From assembly GCA_028691335.1 (NCBI GenBank), contig JAQUZK010000099.1:1-5708 (forward strand): a stretch of 5,708 nt of DNA. Direction: 5' to 3'. This stretch comes from Candidatus Izemoplasmatales bacterium. GTDB lineage: Bacteria; Bacillota_I; Bacilli_A; Izemoplasmatales; Hujiaoplasmataceae. This document shows positions 1-5,708 of the stretch, one piece after another. Every line of letters begins with the position of its first letter. Position 1 is the first letter of the stretch. The position numbers were made by a program, and so were the translations under genes. The notes under the pieces were generated by a model, which saw only the letters and a program-made list of their open reading frames with translations, searched no databases and was not told the DNA's origin.

Positions 1-1908
1 ATCTGAATAGATAGCATCATAATCTTCAGAATAAGCATCTGTAAAATCATTAACATAATCCATGAAAATATCTTTTTTATCCAAGAAAGCTACTAAACTT
101 TGAATTAATTTATATTGTTCTTCAGTAGTACTATCCATAAAAGTTTCTAAAACTGTAATCATTGGATTATCTTCAATAGTAATTGTAGGCTCCATCATCA
201 TACTCATGTCAGCCATTGAACCAAAAACCAATGGTAAATATGTTTTAATAATAAAACCACTAACTTCTTCATAATCAGATAGAGATCTTTCGCTTACTAC
301 AGAATTCAATAAATACACTACTTGATCAGCTATTTTGAATTGATAAACTTGTTTGTTAAAATCATACTCAGCGTAATCAGGCCCATTTACTTCTTCAGCC
401 CAAAATTCTTCTTCTAAATCAGTAATTTGTGCTTGTAAAATCAATAGTTGTCCTTCTGATTCCACAAAAGCATCTAACAAGTCATTTAAAGTTTCATCAA
501 AAATTACTTGAAGATTCATCATTTGGTCAAATGTTAAATCAGAAAAACTATAAATCATTACCATTCCCGCGCTACCAGAGTCAGTTAAATCATCAAGTTC
601 CGCCATGTAATCATTAAACATTTCTTCTTTTTCTTCTTCAGTATAAACATCTTCGATTTGATCTAATAATGTTTCGTTTTCTTCTAAGTATTTATCTACA
701 TAATTAATCATTAAAATACTTGATCTTGCTTCCTTCATATTATCAGTTTCTTCTGAAACTCCAATCGCTTTAATATCTTGGAAGAATTTCAAATCAAAAT
801 TGTCGATAAATCTAATAAAAGCTTCAAAGCTTAATAACATTGTTCCAGCCATTTTTTCAGTATTATCCATAGTCGGTAAACTAATACCATTAGTTTCCTC
901 AACTATAGAAGACATAGAGAACAATGTATTAATAGTTATAGTAACATCTGATACTGAAGGTAGTGTTTCGTTAAGAATATTTACAATTTCATCTTTTATT
1001 AAAATCACTTCTTCTGGATTTAAATCAGCTAAGCTCTCAGTTTCTGAAAGTTCAATCATTTTAGTAACCAAATCTTCGGTAATCATTGATTCTACTTGCA
1101 TTAAATATTCTATAACCACTAAAACCGCTTTAACAATTTGATCAGAAGATTCATCCATTGTTTCTAACATTTCTTCTAACGAGAGTATTTGTTCGTTATA
1201 ATAATCAATTGAATCTTGATAATAACCACCAAAATCGCCATATTGATCAATCATCACCTGATATTGTTGAATCATCAATTCATAATTGTCAATATCAGCC
1301 TGTATAGTATCTGGTAAACTGAATTTTACAAAAGCAGAAATAATCGGTTCAGGATTTGAAACCTCATCCATCATTGCACTCACGCTATCGTAAAATTCTT
1401 GTGGATTACTAACAGTATCCATTTCTTCCTCAAATGCCAATAGAGCAGTTAGAGTTACTTGAAACTCAGAAGCTAACATCCCTTTGTTAACAATTTCTTC
1501 AGCGAATCCTTCAGGCATATCCATTTCACTATTATCTAAAGCTAACTGAACAGCTTGAATTTCTTCTTCTTTATTCTCTATATAAGCTATTGAAGCACTA
1601 TGAGCAGAATTTTTCATTCCTCTAGGAGCTTTTGTAATAACAGTAAAAATTAATCTTTCCCCTTCTAAATCAGAAAAATCATAAGATGTTTCACTAACCT
1701 GATCAACTTCTTCGTCATTAGCATATACAATATAACCCTTAGCGTTTTCAACTGGGTCCCAACTTAAGACTTCACCTTCGATTTTAAGATTGATTGGGAA
1801 AGCAATTTCCTCTTCTAAATCTAAATCTAGTTCAGATCCGCCATTATTACATGCAACAAATCCTACCATCGCAAAAACCATGATAAATAAACTAAATATT
1901 TTTTTCAT
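1..1908 (-). CDS. Large acidic surface lipoprotein with N-terminal FN3-like domain (3' end beyond window)
   Basis: The frame is open from the ATG at 1908 to the window edge: 636 codons, no stop, C-terminus missing. I checked every codon triplet. The N-terminus is a lipoprotein signal peptide: MKK, a hydrophobic stretch, then lipobox F17-V18-A19-C20. Phe at -3 is a mild variant of the usual Leu. C20 is the only cysteine in the visible protein, so it is very likely the lipidation site anchoring it to the outer face of the membrane. Residues 37-112 look like a fibronectin-III-type beta domain (LSWDPVENAKGYIVY around W50-Y62, then an SYDFSDL turn), common in Firmicute and Acholeplasma lipoproteins. 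From about 113 on the sequence is Glu/Asp-rich, Met-rich and probably almost all helical, with coiled-coil-like stretches near 397-450 and 477-512. An in-frame TAA directly precedes the ATG and a strong RBS fits it. Function is unknown; adhesion, binding or a scaffold role are guesses. I do not recognise the helical part. Confidence 0.9.
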   Translation of the reverse strand, partial: MKKIFSLFIMVFAMVGFVACNNGGSELDLDLEEEIAFPINLKIEGEVLSWDPVENAKGYIVYANDEEVDQVSETSYDFSDLEGERLIFTVITKAPRGMKNSAHSASIAYIENKEEEIQAVQLALDNSEMDMPEGFAEEIVNKGMLASEFQVTLTALLAFEEEMDTVSNPQEFYDSVSAMMDEVSNPEPIISAFVKFSLPDTIQADIDNYELMIQQYQVMIDQYGDFGGYYQDSIDYYNEQILSLEEMLETMDESSDQIVKAVLVVIEYLMQVESMITEDLVTKMIELSETESLADLNPEEVILIKDEIVNILNETLPSVSDVTITINTLFSMSSIVEETNGISLPTMDNTEKMAGTMLLSFEAFIRFIDNFDLKFFQDIKAIGVSEETDNMKEARSSILMINYVDKYLEENETLLDQIEDVYTEEEKEEMFNDYMAELDDLTDSGSAGMVMIYSFSDLTFDQMMNLQVIFDETLNDLLDAFVESEGQLLILQAQITDLEEEFWAEEVNGPDYAEYDFNKQVYQFKIADQVVYLLNSVVSERSLSDYEEVSGFIIKTYLPLVFGSMADMSMMMEPTITIEDNPMITVLETFMDSTTEEQYKLIQSLVAFLDKKDIFMDYVNDFTDAYSEDYDAIYSD

Positions 1909-1915
1909 TTAAAAA

Positions 1916-1924
1916 CCACCTCTC
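1916..1924 (-). promoter_or_regulatory. Strong ribosome binding site of the lipoprotein gene
   Basis: The minus strand reads GAGAGGTGG, a near-consensus Shine-Dalgarno sequence, 7 bases before the ATG at 1908. It is the best RBS in the window. It fixes that ATG as the start rather than the internal ATGs at codons 10 and 14, which would cut off the signal peptide. It suggests efficient translation. Confidence 0.85.
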
Positions 1925-1930
1925 TTATTT

Positions 1931-1969
1931 CAACTATCATAATTTCTATAGAAATAATTCATATAGTTG
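1931..1969 (-). promoter_or_regulatory. Imperfect inverted repeat / 5' leader hairpin of the lipoprotein mRNA
   Basis: The outer arms CAACTAT and ATAGTTG pair perfectly over 7 bp. After an asymmetric internal loop (4 bases against 1), an inner stem pairs 7 of 8 positions (ATTATTTC with GAAATTAT) and closes on a TATA loop. It lies just downstream of the predicted -10 box, starting at about the predicted transcription start, and ends 6 bases before the RBS. It could be a stem protecting the 5' end of the mRNA, or a two-fold symmetric operator DNA site. The structure is visible; its role is inferred. It matches no riboswitch I know. Confidence 0.5.
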
Positions 1970-1977
1970 TTAATGAT

Positions 1978-2006
1978 ATTATACTACTTATTATATCTAT
2001 ATACAA
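1978..2006 (-). promoter_or_regulatory. Predicted sigma-A-type promoter of the lipoprotein gene
   Basis: A perfect -10 box TATAAT (1978-1983) lies exactly 17 bases from a weak -35 box TTGTAT (2001-2006; only the TTG matches consensus). A second TATAAT at 1990-1995 has a poorer -35 (CTTATA near 2013). The transcription start would be near 1971, giving a leader of about 63 bases that contains the hairpin and RBS. In DNA this AT-rich, TATAAT alone is weak evidence; the position before a strong RBS raises the likelihood. Confidence 0.5.
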
Positions 2007-2039
2007 TCTCCATATAAGTTATAGCGATTAAATACAAAC

Positions 2040-2051
2040 TAGATGCATCTA
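2040..2051. repeat. 12-bp perfect palindrome TAGATGCATCTA
   Basis: A perfect palindrome without a loop lies in the gap between the permease stop codon and the lipoprotein promoter, about 33 bp upstream of the predicted -35 box. It is not a convincing terminator for the permease gene: it has no loop, is AT-rich, and on the minus strand is followed by AGTTTGTATTT rather than a T-run. It could be a binding site for a dimeric regulator or chance; about one such palindrome is expected in a few kilobases. Confidence 0.3.
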
Positions 2052-2078
2052 AAAATCAATTCTAAACAAGAAAACACA

Positions 2079-4505
2079 CTATAACACTCTTATTTCATTT
2101 GCTAAATCTATCTGTTTAATTTTATAAAAGTAGTAAATATAACTTAAAAATAAAGTGAACAATACACTAAAAATAGTAACTATATATCCAAACAAATCAA
2201 ATCTAATGTTTTTATAATAATCAAAAAATAGTAAAACATACTTCAAATACTTAGAAAAAACAAGCATCTCAATTGTCCCTACTATAACTAACAAAACACA
2301 TAAATACAGAAGCTCTTTTCCTAAATTGAGTAAAACAGTTCTTCTATCTATCCCCAAAACACCAACCTTTGCATAATCATTTTTTAAAGAATAGAACTTA
2401 AGAGTTGTGTTGTTAAAGACTACTAACATAAAACTTAAAATAACAAAGACGGTAATTACTGTAAATAAAGCTAAAAGTTGATTTTCCATATCGATTAATT
2501 TTTCCAGTTCTGCTTGAGAATCAATTAAATAATACATTCTATTTCCATATTCATTAATCAATAAATCAAATAGTATTTGGCTATTATCAGAATTTATTAG
2601 TATAGTGTTATAAGACAAATCTAAATCATTCATTTTATCATATAGATTTGAATAAACAAATTGATCAAAATTCGTATTGATAAACCCCCCAACAACAAAA
2701 TCAACATTACCTAATTTTGAGCTAAGATCAACACTAACAATATCTCCTTTATTTAAATCATAGACATAATGATAAGAAATTGGAAACATAATAAAAGGTA
2801 GATTATGATTAAAATATGATTCATCCAAATCAGAAATATCAAAGCCCAAATAATCCCCAAAATCATCTCTTTCAACTGAAATCATCATTTTAACAATGAA
2901 AGGTTTATCATCATCTATACTTACTAATAAATTTTCATAAACTAACCCAGGATTAACAGACTCAACATCTAAAGCCTCAATATCATCTATCAAGTTATCT
3001 TGATAATCATGAATATTAGTTAAAATAGCATCAAACTTATACATATCTTTAATTGTATCTACTTGATTAGAAAAAAAGATTCTAACCGTCAACATTATCC
3101 CCACAACCATCAACGCCACAAAAACAACCAATAAGGATTGATGAATGAACTTATTTTTTCTTAAATGCTTAGCGTTGAACAAAGAAAAAGATGTACGTTT
3201 TTTAGAAAAAGCTAAAACAAATACTTTAATAAGCACTATCAATAATTTTAAAGCTAAATAAAAAGAAATAGAAACAATAAAAAGAGAATTCAATTCAACT
3301 GAAAACGGCATTGAAACTATGACATACAATAAGAAAACACCTAACAAAGCTATAAATATATATTGATATTTACTAAAAAAGTTCAAAATATTCTCTTCTA
3401 TTTTCTTACTCTCTTTTAAATAAAACCTTCTAACAAGAACTAAATTAAATACCACAATTAAAGAAACAATTATGATAAGACTCGATATCACAATTAAAGG
3501 ATTGATAACTATCAGTTCTCTTACTCCATAAATATAAGCACCAAGATTTATAACAATATGTGCAATAATCATCCCAATAACAAAACTAATAAAGGCATAC
3601 ATTATCCATTGCCAAGCACATATTTTATATCCTCTTAGTTTATCATCACCCAATGTATTTAAAACTTTAATATCAAGGTAAATATCTCTTAATACTATCT
3701 CAAACAAAGAATATAAAACTATTACTAAAGATACTAATACTATCATTCCAGCCAAGGAAATTATCGAAATATAATCATCAACCAAAGCTTCAACTCTATC
3801 TTCATCCACAACCAAACTTATACCATAATCATTATAACGCTCATCAATTTTAAGTTGATCATAAACACTAGATATGTTGCTGGAATTTATATAAATATTA
3901 TTTCCAAAATTCTCTAAAAAACTCACGCCATAAATTTTTTCGATTATTGCATTTTTATCCACATAAAAACTAATATCTTTAAAAACGCCCTCATCTTCAA
4001 TAATATCTTTTACTTCATATTCATAAATCTCTTCGAGAATATAAATACTAAACTTGTCTTTAATCTGAAGATTCTTTTCTTTCGCAAAGCTTGAAGATAT
4101 AACAGTTTCTTTATCATTTATATCGACATCTAAATCCAGGAAAATTTCAAACTCATGTTCTTGAGAAGAAAACATATTCCCATAAAACTTTTCTCCGTTA
4201 AACTCAGTCAATACTTGTAAATTAAAAAAAGCTAATACGTACTCTATATCTTCATAATCTTCACTCAAATATCTCTCATTTATTAATCGAGAACTTGAGT
4301 ATTCATCATAATTAATCACAATATCAATATTAGGATAACTAGATTGAGCTTCTTTTGTAAAGATATCCATATATATAGATTTTATACCAAACATAACAGT
4401 AAAAATAGCAAAAATAAGTGATAAAGTAAAAATTACCACTAAAGTTGTTTTTCTATTTTTTTGAACATTCCTTTTAGCTAGAAGAAAACTGATATCATTA
4501 TTCAC
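2079..4505 (-). CDS. ABC transporter permease with two FtsX-type domains (MacB/LolCE-like, type VII)
   Basis: This 808-residue membrane protein would be the transmembrane subunit of the complex powered by the ATPase encoded just upstream. Predicted layout: TM1 (about 21-43), extracytoplasmic domain 1 (44-245), TM2-4 (248-358), two linking TMs (381-399, 406-432), TM7 (455-478), extracytoplasmic domain 2 (479-675), TM8-10 (676-698, 731-753, 769-795). That is two FtsX/MacB modules in tandem with 10 TMs. Each module has the cytoplasmic coupling-helix signature after its second TM: KVLNTLGDDKLRGYK (280-294) and KVGVLGIDRRTVL (713-725). The C-terminus QIDLANEIR (798-806) matches the typical end of FtsX domains. 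The two ectodomains are of similar size, unlike BceB permeases, which carry one large loop between TM7 and TM8. The start is GTG, sharing its first G with the ATPase stop. Relatives export lipoproteins, peptides or macrolides, or control cell-wall hydrolases; the substrate here cannot be told. Confidence 0.9.
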   Translation of the reverse strand: MNNDISFLLAKRNVQKNRKTTLVVIFTLSLIFAIFTVMFGIKSIYMDIFTKEAQSSYPNIDIVINYDEYSSSRLINERYLSEDYEDIEYVLAFFNLQVLTEFNGEKFYGNMFSSQEHEFEIFLDLDVDINDKETVISSSFAKEKNLQIKDKFSIYILEEIYEYEVKDIIEDEGVFKDISFYVDKNAIIEKIYGVSFLENFGNNIYINSSNISSVYDQLKIDERYNDYGISLVVDEDRVEALVDDYISIISLAGMIVLVSLVIVLYSLFEIVLRDIYLDIKVLNTLGDDKLRGYKICAWQWIMYAFISFVIGMIIAHIVINLGAYIYGVRELIVINPLIVISSLIIIVSLIVVFNLVLVRRFYLKESKKIEENILNFFSKYQYIFIALLGVFLLYVIVSMPFSVELNSLFIVSISFYLALKLLIVLIKVFVLAFSKKRTSFSLFNAKHLRKNKFIHQSLLVVFVALMVVGIMLTVRIFFSNQVDTIKDMYKFDAILTNIHDYQDNLIDDIEALDVESVNPGLVYENLLVSIDDDKPFIVKMMISVERDDFGDYLGFDISDLDESYFNHNLPFIMFPISYHYVYDLNKGDIVSVDLSSKLGNVDFVVGGFINTNFDQFVYSNLYDKMNDLDLSYNTILINSDNSQILFDLLINEYGNRMYYLIDSQAELEKLIDMENQLLALFTVITVFVILSFMLVVFNNTTLKFYSLKNDYAKVGVLGIDRRTVLLNLGKELLYLCVLLVIVGTIEMLVFSKYLKYVLLFFDYYKNIRFDLFGYIVTIFSVLFTLFLSYIYYFYKIKQIDLANEIRVL

Positions 4506-4519
4506 TAGACAATTTCACC
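4503..4519 (-). promoter_or_regulatory. One-base stop/start overlap (TAGTG) coupling ATPase and permease translation
   Basis: The ATPase stop TAG (4507-4505) and the permease start GTG (4505-4503) share one base. A partial Shine-Dalgarno GGTGA lies at 4515-4519, inside the ATPase gene, 9 bases before the GTG. The weak start codon and weak RBS suggest that the permease is translated mainly by ribosomes finishing the ATPase, which would keep the two subunits in proportion. The nearby ATG, 7 bases further on, is out of frame and cannot be the start. Confidence 0.7.
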
Positions 4520-5164
4520 ATCTATCAAATTAATTGTTCTATTACAATAACTAATATAATCCTCATTATGAGTAACTAAGATTATCGTTAAACCTTGTTC
4601 CTTATTAAGTTTCTTTAATAATTCCATGATTTCTTTACCCTTTTTTTGATCTAAATTACCTGTAGGCTCATCCGCAAACAAGATTTTAGGACCATTAATT
4701 AAAGCTCTTGCAATCGCGATTCTTTGTTGCATACCACCGGATAATTGTTCTGGATAATATTCTTTAAACTTTTCCATACCGACCAACATTAATAACTCAT
4801 CAATTCTTTCATCATTAACTTGTTTTGTAATTGCACTTGCTAAAAGTACATTCTCATATGCAGTTAAATTAGGAATCAGATTAAAAAATTGAAAAACATA
4901 ACCTATTTCGCTATTTCTTATTTTCGCAATTTGTTTATCATTTAAGTCTTTGATATTTCTTCCTAATAAAAAAACATCTCCGCCTTCAAAATTTTCTAAA
5001 GTACCTAGACAATAAAGTAAAGTCGTTTTCCCAGATCCTGATGGTCCAATTATCCCTAAAAAATCACCACTATTAATGGTCAAAGAGATGTTTTTTAATA
5101 TATGATTTTTGTTGTTACCTTGTTCAAAGTATTTATTTAGTTTCTTAGTCTCAAGTACTTTCAT
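4505..5164 (-). CDS. ABC transporter ATP-binding protein, MacB/LolD/FtsE type
   Basis: This is a complete cytoplasmic nucleotide-binding subunit of 219 residues, the usual length for the LolD/MacB/FtsE group. Counting from the ATG at 5164: Walker A GPSGSGKT (40-47), Q-loop YVFQ (Q92), signature LSGGMQQR (141-148), Walker B ILFADEP with D165 and catalytic E166, D-loop GNLD (169-172) and switch histidine H199. All active-site elements are intact. The stretch YVFQFFNLIPNLTAYENV is typical of ATPases that partner FtsX-type permeases. The downstream gene overlaps by one base and encodes such a permease, so the two form one ABC complex, presumably with two copies of the ATPase. A TTG two codons upstream (5170) is a possible alternative start, but GTGAT at 5170-5174 is better read as the RBS of the ATG. 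Family assignment is firm; the substrate is unknown. No two-component system of the BceRS type is next to it. Confidence 0.95.
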   Translation of the reverse strand: MKVLETKKLNKYFEQGNNKNHILKNISLTINSGDFLGIIGPSGSGKTTLLYCLGTLENFEGGDVFLLGRNIKDLNDKQIAKIRNSEIGYVFQFFNLIPNLTAYENVLLASAITKQVNDERIDELLMLVGMEKFKEYYPEQLSGGMQQRIAIARALINGPKILFADEPTGNLDQKKGKEIMELLKKLNKEQGLTIILVTHNEDYISYCNRTINLIDGEIV

Positions 5165-5169
5165 TAACA

Positions 5170-5174
5170 ATCAC
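5170..5174 (-). promoter_or_regulatory. Ribosome binding site of the ATPase gene, deciding ATG over TTG
   Basis: GTGAT pairs with the 5' part of the anti-Shine-Dalgarno (the GGUGAU end of the full complement) and lies 5 bases before the ATG at 5164. The same bases would abut or overlap the in-frame TTG at 5170, leaving that start no usable spacing. The site is short, so confidence is moderate. Confidence 0.45.
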
Positions 5175-5209
5175 ATGCTTTCATTAAATAAAGTTAATTA
5201 AATAATATC

Positions 5210-5239
5210 ATTATAACTTGCTTAAATCAATCTTGAAAA
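5210..5239 (-). promoter_or_regulatory. Predicted promoter of the ABC operon
   Basis: A perfect -10 box TATAAT (5210-5215) is separated by 18 bases from TTTTCA (5234-5239; 4 of 6 matches to TTGACA). The transcription start would be near 5203, giving a leader of about 40 bases. It lies directly after the terminator of the upstream gene, and its -35 box overlaps that terminator's T-tract. This supports the ATPase-permease pair being a separate transcription unit. Confidence 0.5.
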
Positions 5240-5263
5240 GAAAAACCCAAAAAATTTGGGTTT
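5236..5263 (-). terminator. Rho-independent terminator after the CxxC membrane protein gene
   Basis: The perfect 9-bp arms AAACCCAAA / TTTGGGTTT (5255-5263 and 5243-5251) enclose a 3-base loop. On the minus strand they are followed by TTCTTTTC. The stem starts 8 bases after the stop codon of the gene ending at 5272. On the plus strand it is followed by CTTTTT (5264-5269), so it could stop transcription in both directions, although no plus-strand gene is visible here. The stem has only three G-C pairs, normal for a genome this AT-rich. Confidence 0.8.
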
Positions 5264-5271
5264 CTTTTTAA

Positions 5272-5708
5272 TTATATTTTACATTTCACATGATTTGTTT
5301 CATACTTCAACCAGAAGAAACCTATTATAAGCAGAACTAAAGCCAATAACTTATATGGTAATCCAGCTAAAGGTAAAGCTGCTATTGCAAAAGTAATTCC
5401 TATTGTTGAAAAGAAAGCAATTACACATGGGGTACACCCATAAGTAAGCATTCCAAATATAACAGCTAATCCAGACATAAAGGATCCTTTTCCTTCTTTA
5501 CCAGTCAGCTTAACTAAGGCAGTTGAAATATTCCACATAAATGCACTAATAAAAGCCATTAATATATTTAAAAATATATTTCCAATAACCAAGAATATAC
5601 CATATTCCTCTGTCATCACTCCATAACCAATATTGAGATAATCTAACACGGTATAAAGAGTAATAAACAAAAGAAATACAATAACTCCCTGAATGATATA
5701 CTTTCTTT
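5272..5708 (-). CDS. Small multi-pass membrane protein with CxxC motif (5' end beyond window)
   Basis: This is the C-terminal 145 codons of a hydrophobic protein. The frame stays open through the right edge (…RKYIIQGVIVFLLFITLYTV), so the TTG at 5670 is not the start: it would cut into the first membrane helix. The true start is probably a few codons outside, since a basic RK just before a helix is typical of an N-terminus. Counting from that TTG codon as 1, helices are expected at about -10 to 10, 22-50, 64-99 (possibly two) and 104-122, with a Gly/Lys-rich loop TGKEGKG at 56-62. The third contains GCTPCVIAFFSTIGI, with C79 and C82 in a CxxC inside the membrane or at its edge; a further cysteine, C130, is near the C-terminus. 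Cysteines followed by Pro/Gly-rich helices recall MerT/MerC-type or thiol-redox membrane proteins, but this is only a loose resemblance. No function is assigned. It ends with its own terminator and is not part of the ABC operon. Confidence 0.85.
   Translation of the reverse strand, partial: RKYIIQGVIVFLLFITLYTVLDYLNIGYGVMTEEYGIFLVIGNIFLNILMAFISAFMWNISTALVKLTGKEGKGSFMSGLAVIFGMLTYGCTPCVIAFFSTIGITFAIAALPLAGLPYKLLALVLLIIGFFWLKYETNHVKCKI

Noticed and set aside
429..617. 62-codon plus-strand open frame
   Set aside because: It lies wholly antisense within the lipoprotein gene, has no RBS or recognisable motif, and the minus-strand frame here has a signal peptide, RBS and unbroken 636 codons.
800..1141. 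113-codon plus-strand open frame
   Set aside because: Antisense shadow of the lipoprotein gene; its Ser/Ile/Thr-rich composition is what the complement of Glu/Asp/Asn/Met-rich coding gives.
2040..2051. Palindrome as intrinsic terminator of the permease gene
   Set aside because: No loop, weak pairing, and no T-run following on the minus strand.
2079..5164. BceAB-type bacitracin/antimicrobial peptide transporter
   Set aside because: The permease has two large outer domains rather than one between TM7 and TM8, and no BceRS-like sensor-regulator pair is present in the window.
5668..5670. TTG as start of the CxxC membrane protein
   Set aside because: The frame continues upstream to the window edge through a hydrophobic stretch preceded by Arg-Lys; TTG would cut the first helix in half and has no RBS before it.
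1..5708. Mycoplasma-type genetic code (TGA = Trp)
   Set aside because: All genes read through without in-frame TGA, and the tryptophans I checked are TGG.

Overview
The window is AT-rich (by eye roughly 70% A+T or more), densely coded, and every real gene lies on the minus strand. Tryptophans are written TGG and the long reading frames stay open under the standard code, so the Mycoplasma/Spiroplasma TGA=Trp code is not in use. The low GC, a lipoprotein of the 'signal peptide, FN3-like module, long acidic tail' type, a Gram-positive-style ABC/FtsX operon and a strong GAGAGGTGG ribosome binding site all suggest a low-GC Firmicute or a standard-code Tenericute (Acholeplasma or Izemoplasma-like). 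This assignment is an inference from style, not from a marker gene.

Layout in transcription order, from right to left. (1) 5272-5708 is the C-terminal part of a small multi-pass membrane protein with a CxxC motif; its true start lies beyond the right edge. It is followed by a clear intrinsic terminator at 5236-5263. (2) A promoter at 5210-5239, with its -35 inside the terminator's T-tract, drives a two-gene ABC operon: an ATPase (4505-5164) and an 808-residue double-FtsX permease (2079-4505). The two are joined by a one-base TAG/GTG overlap. (3) A 170-bp gap at 1909-2078 holds a 12-bp palindrome, a TATAAT promoter, an imperfect hairpin at the predicted 5' end of the transcript and a strong ribosome binding site. 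(4) 1-1908 is a long lipoprotein reading frame, 636 codons with no stop, which runs off the left edge.

How they fit together: the ATPase and permease form one complex of the MacB/LolCDE/FtsEX mechanotransmission type (type VII ABC). In these, ATP hydrolysis in the cytoplasm moves large extracytoplasmic domains rather than carrying a solute through the membrane. The lipoprotein would sit on the outer face of the same membrane and is a possible but unproven partner: it has its own promoter, but no convincing terminator separates it from the operon. The CxxC protein is a separate transcription unit. I see no RNA gene, CRISPR array, insertion sequence or phage gene. I do not see a clearly new system; the least explained items are the large lipoprotein with its structured leader and the CxxC membrane protein.
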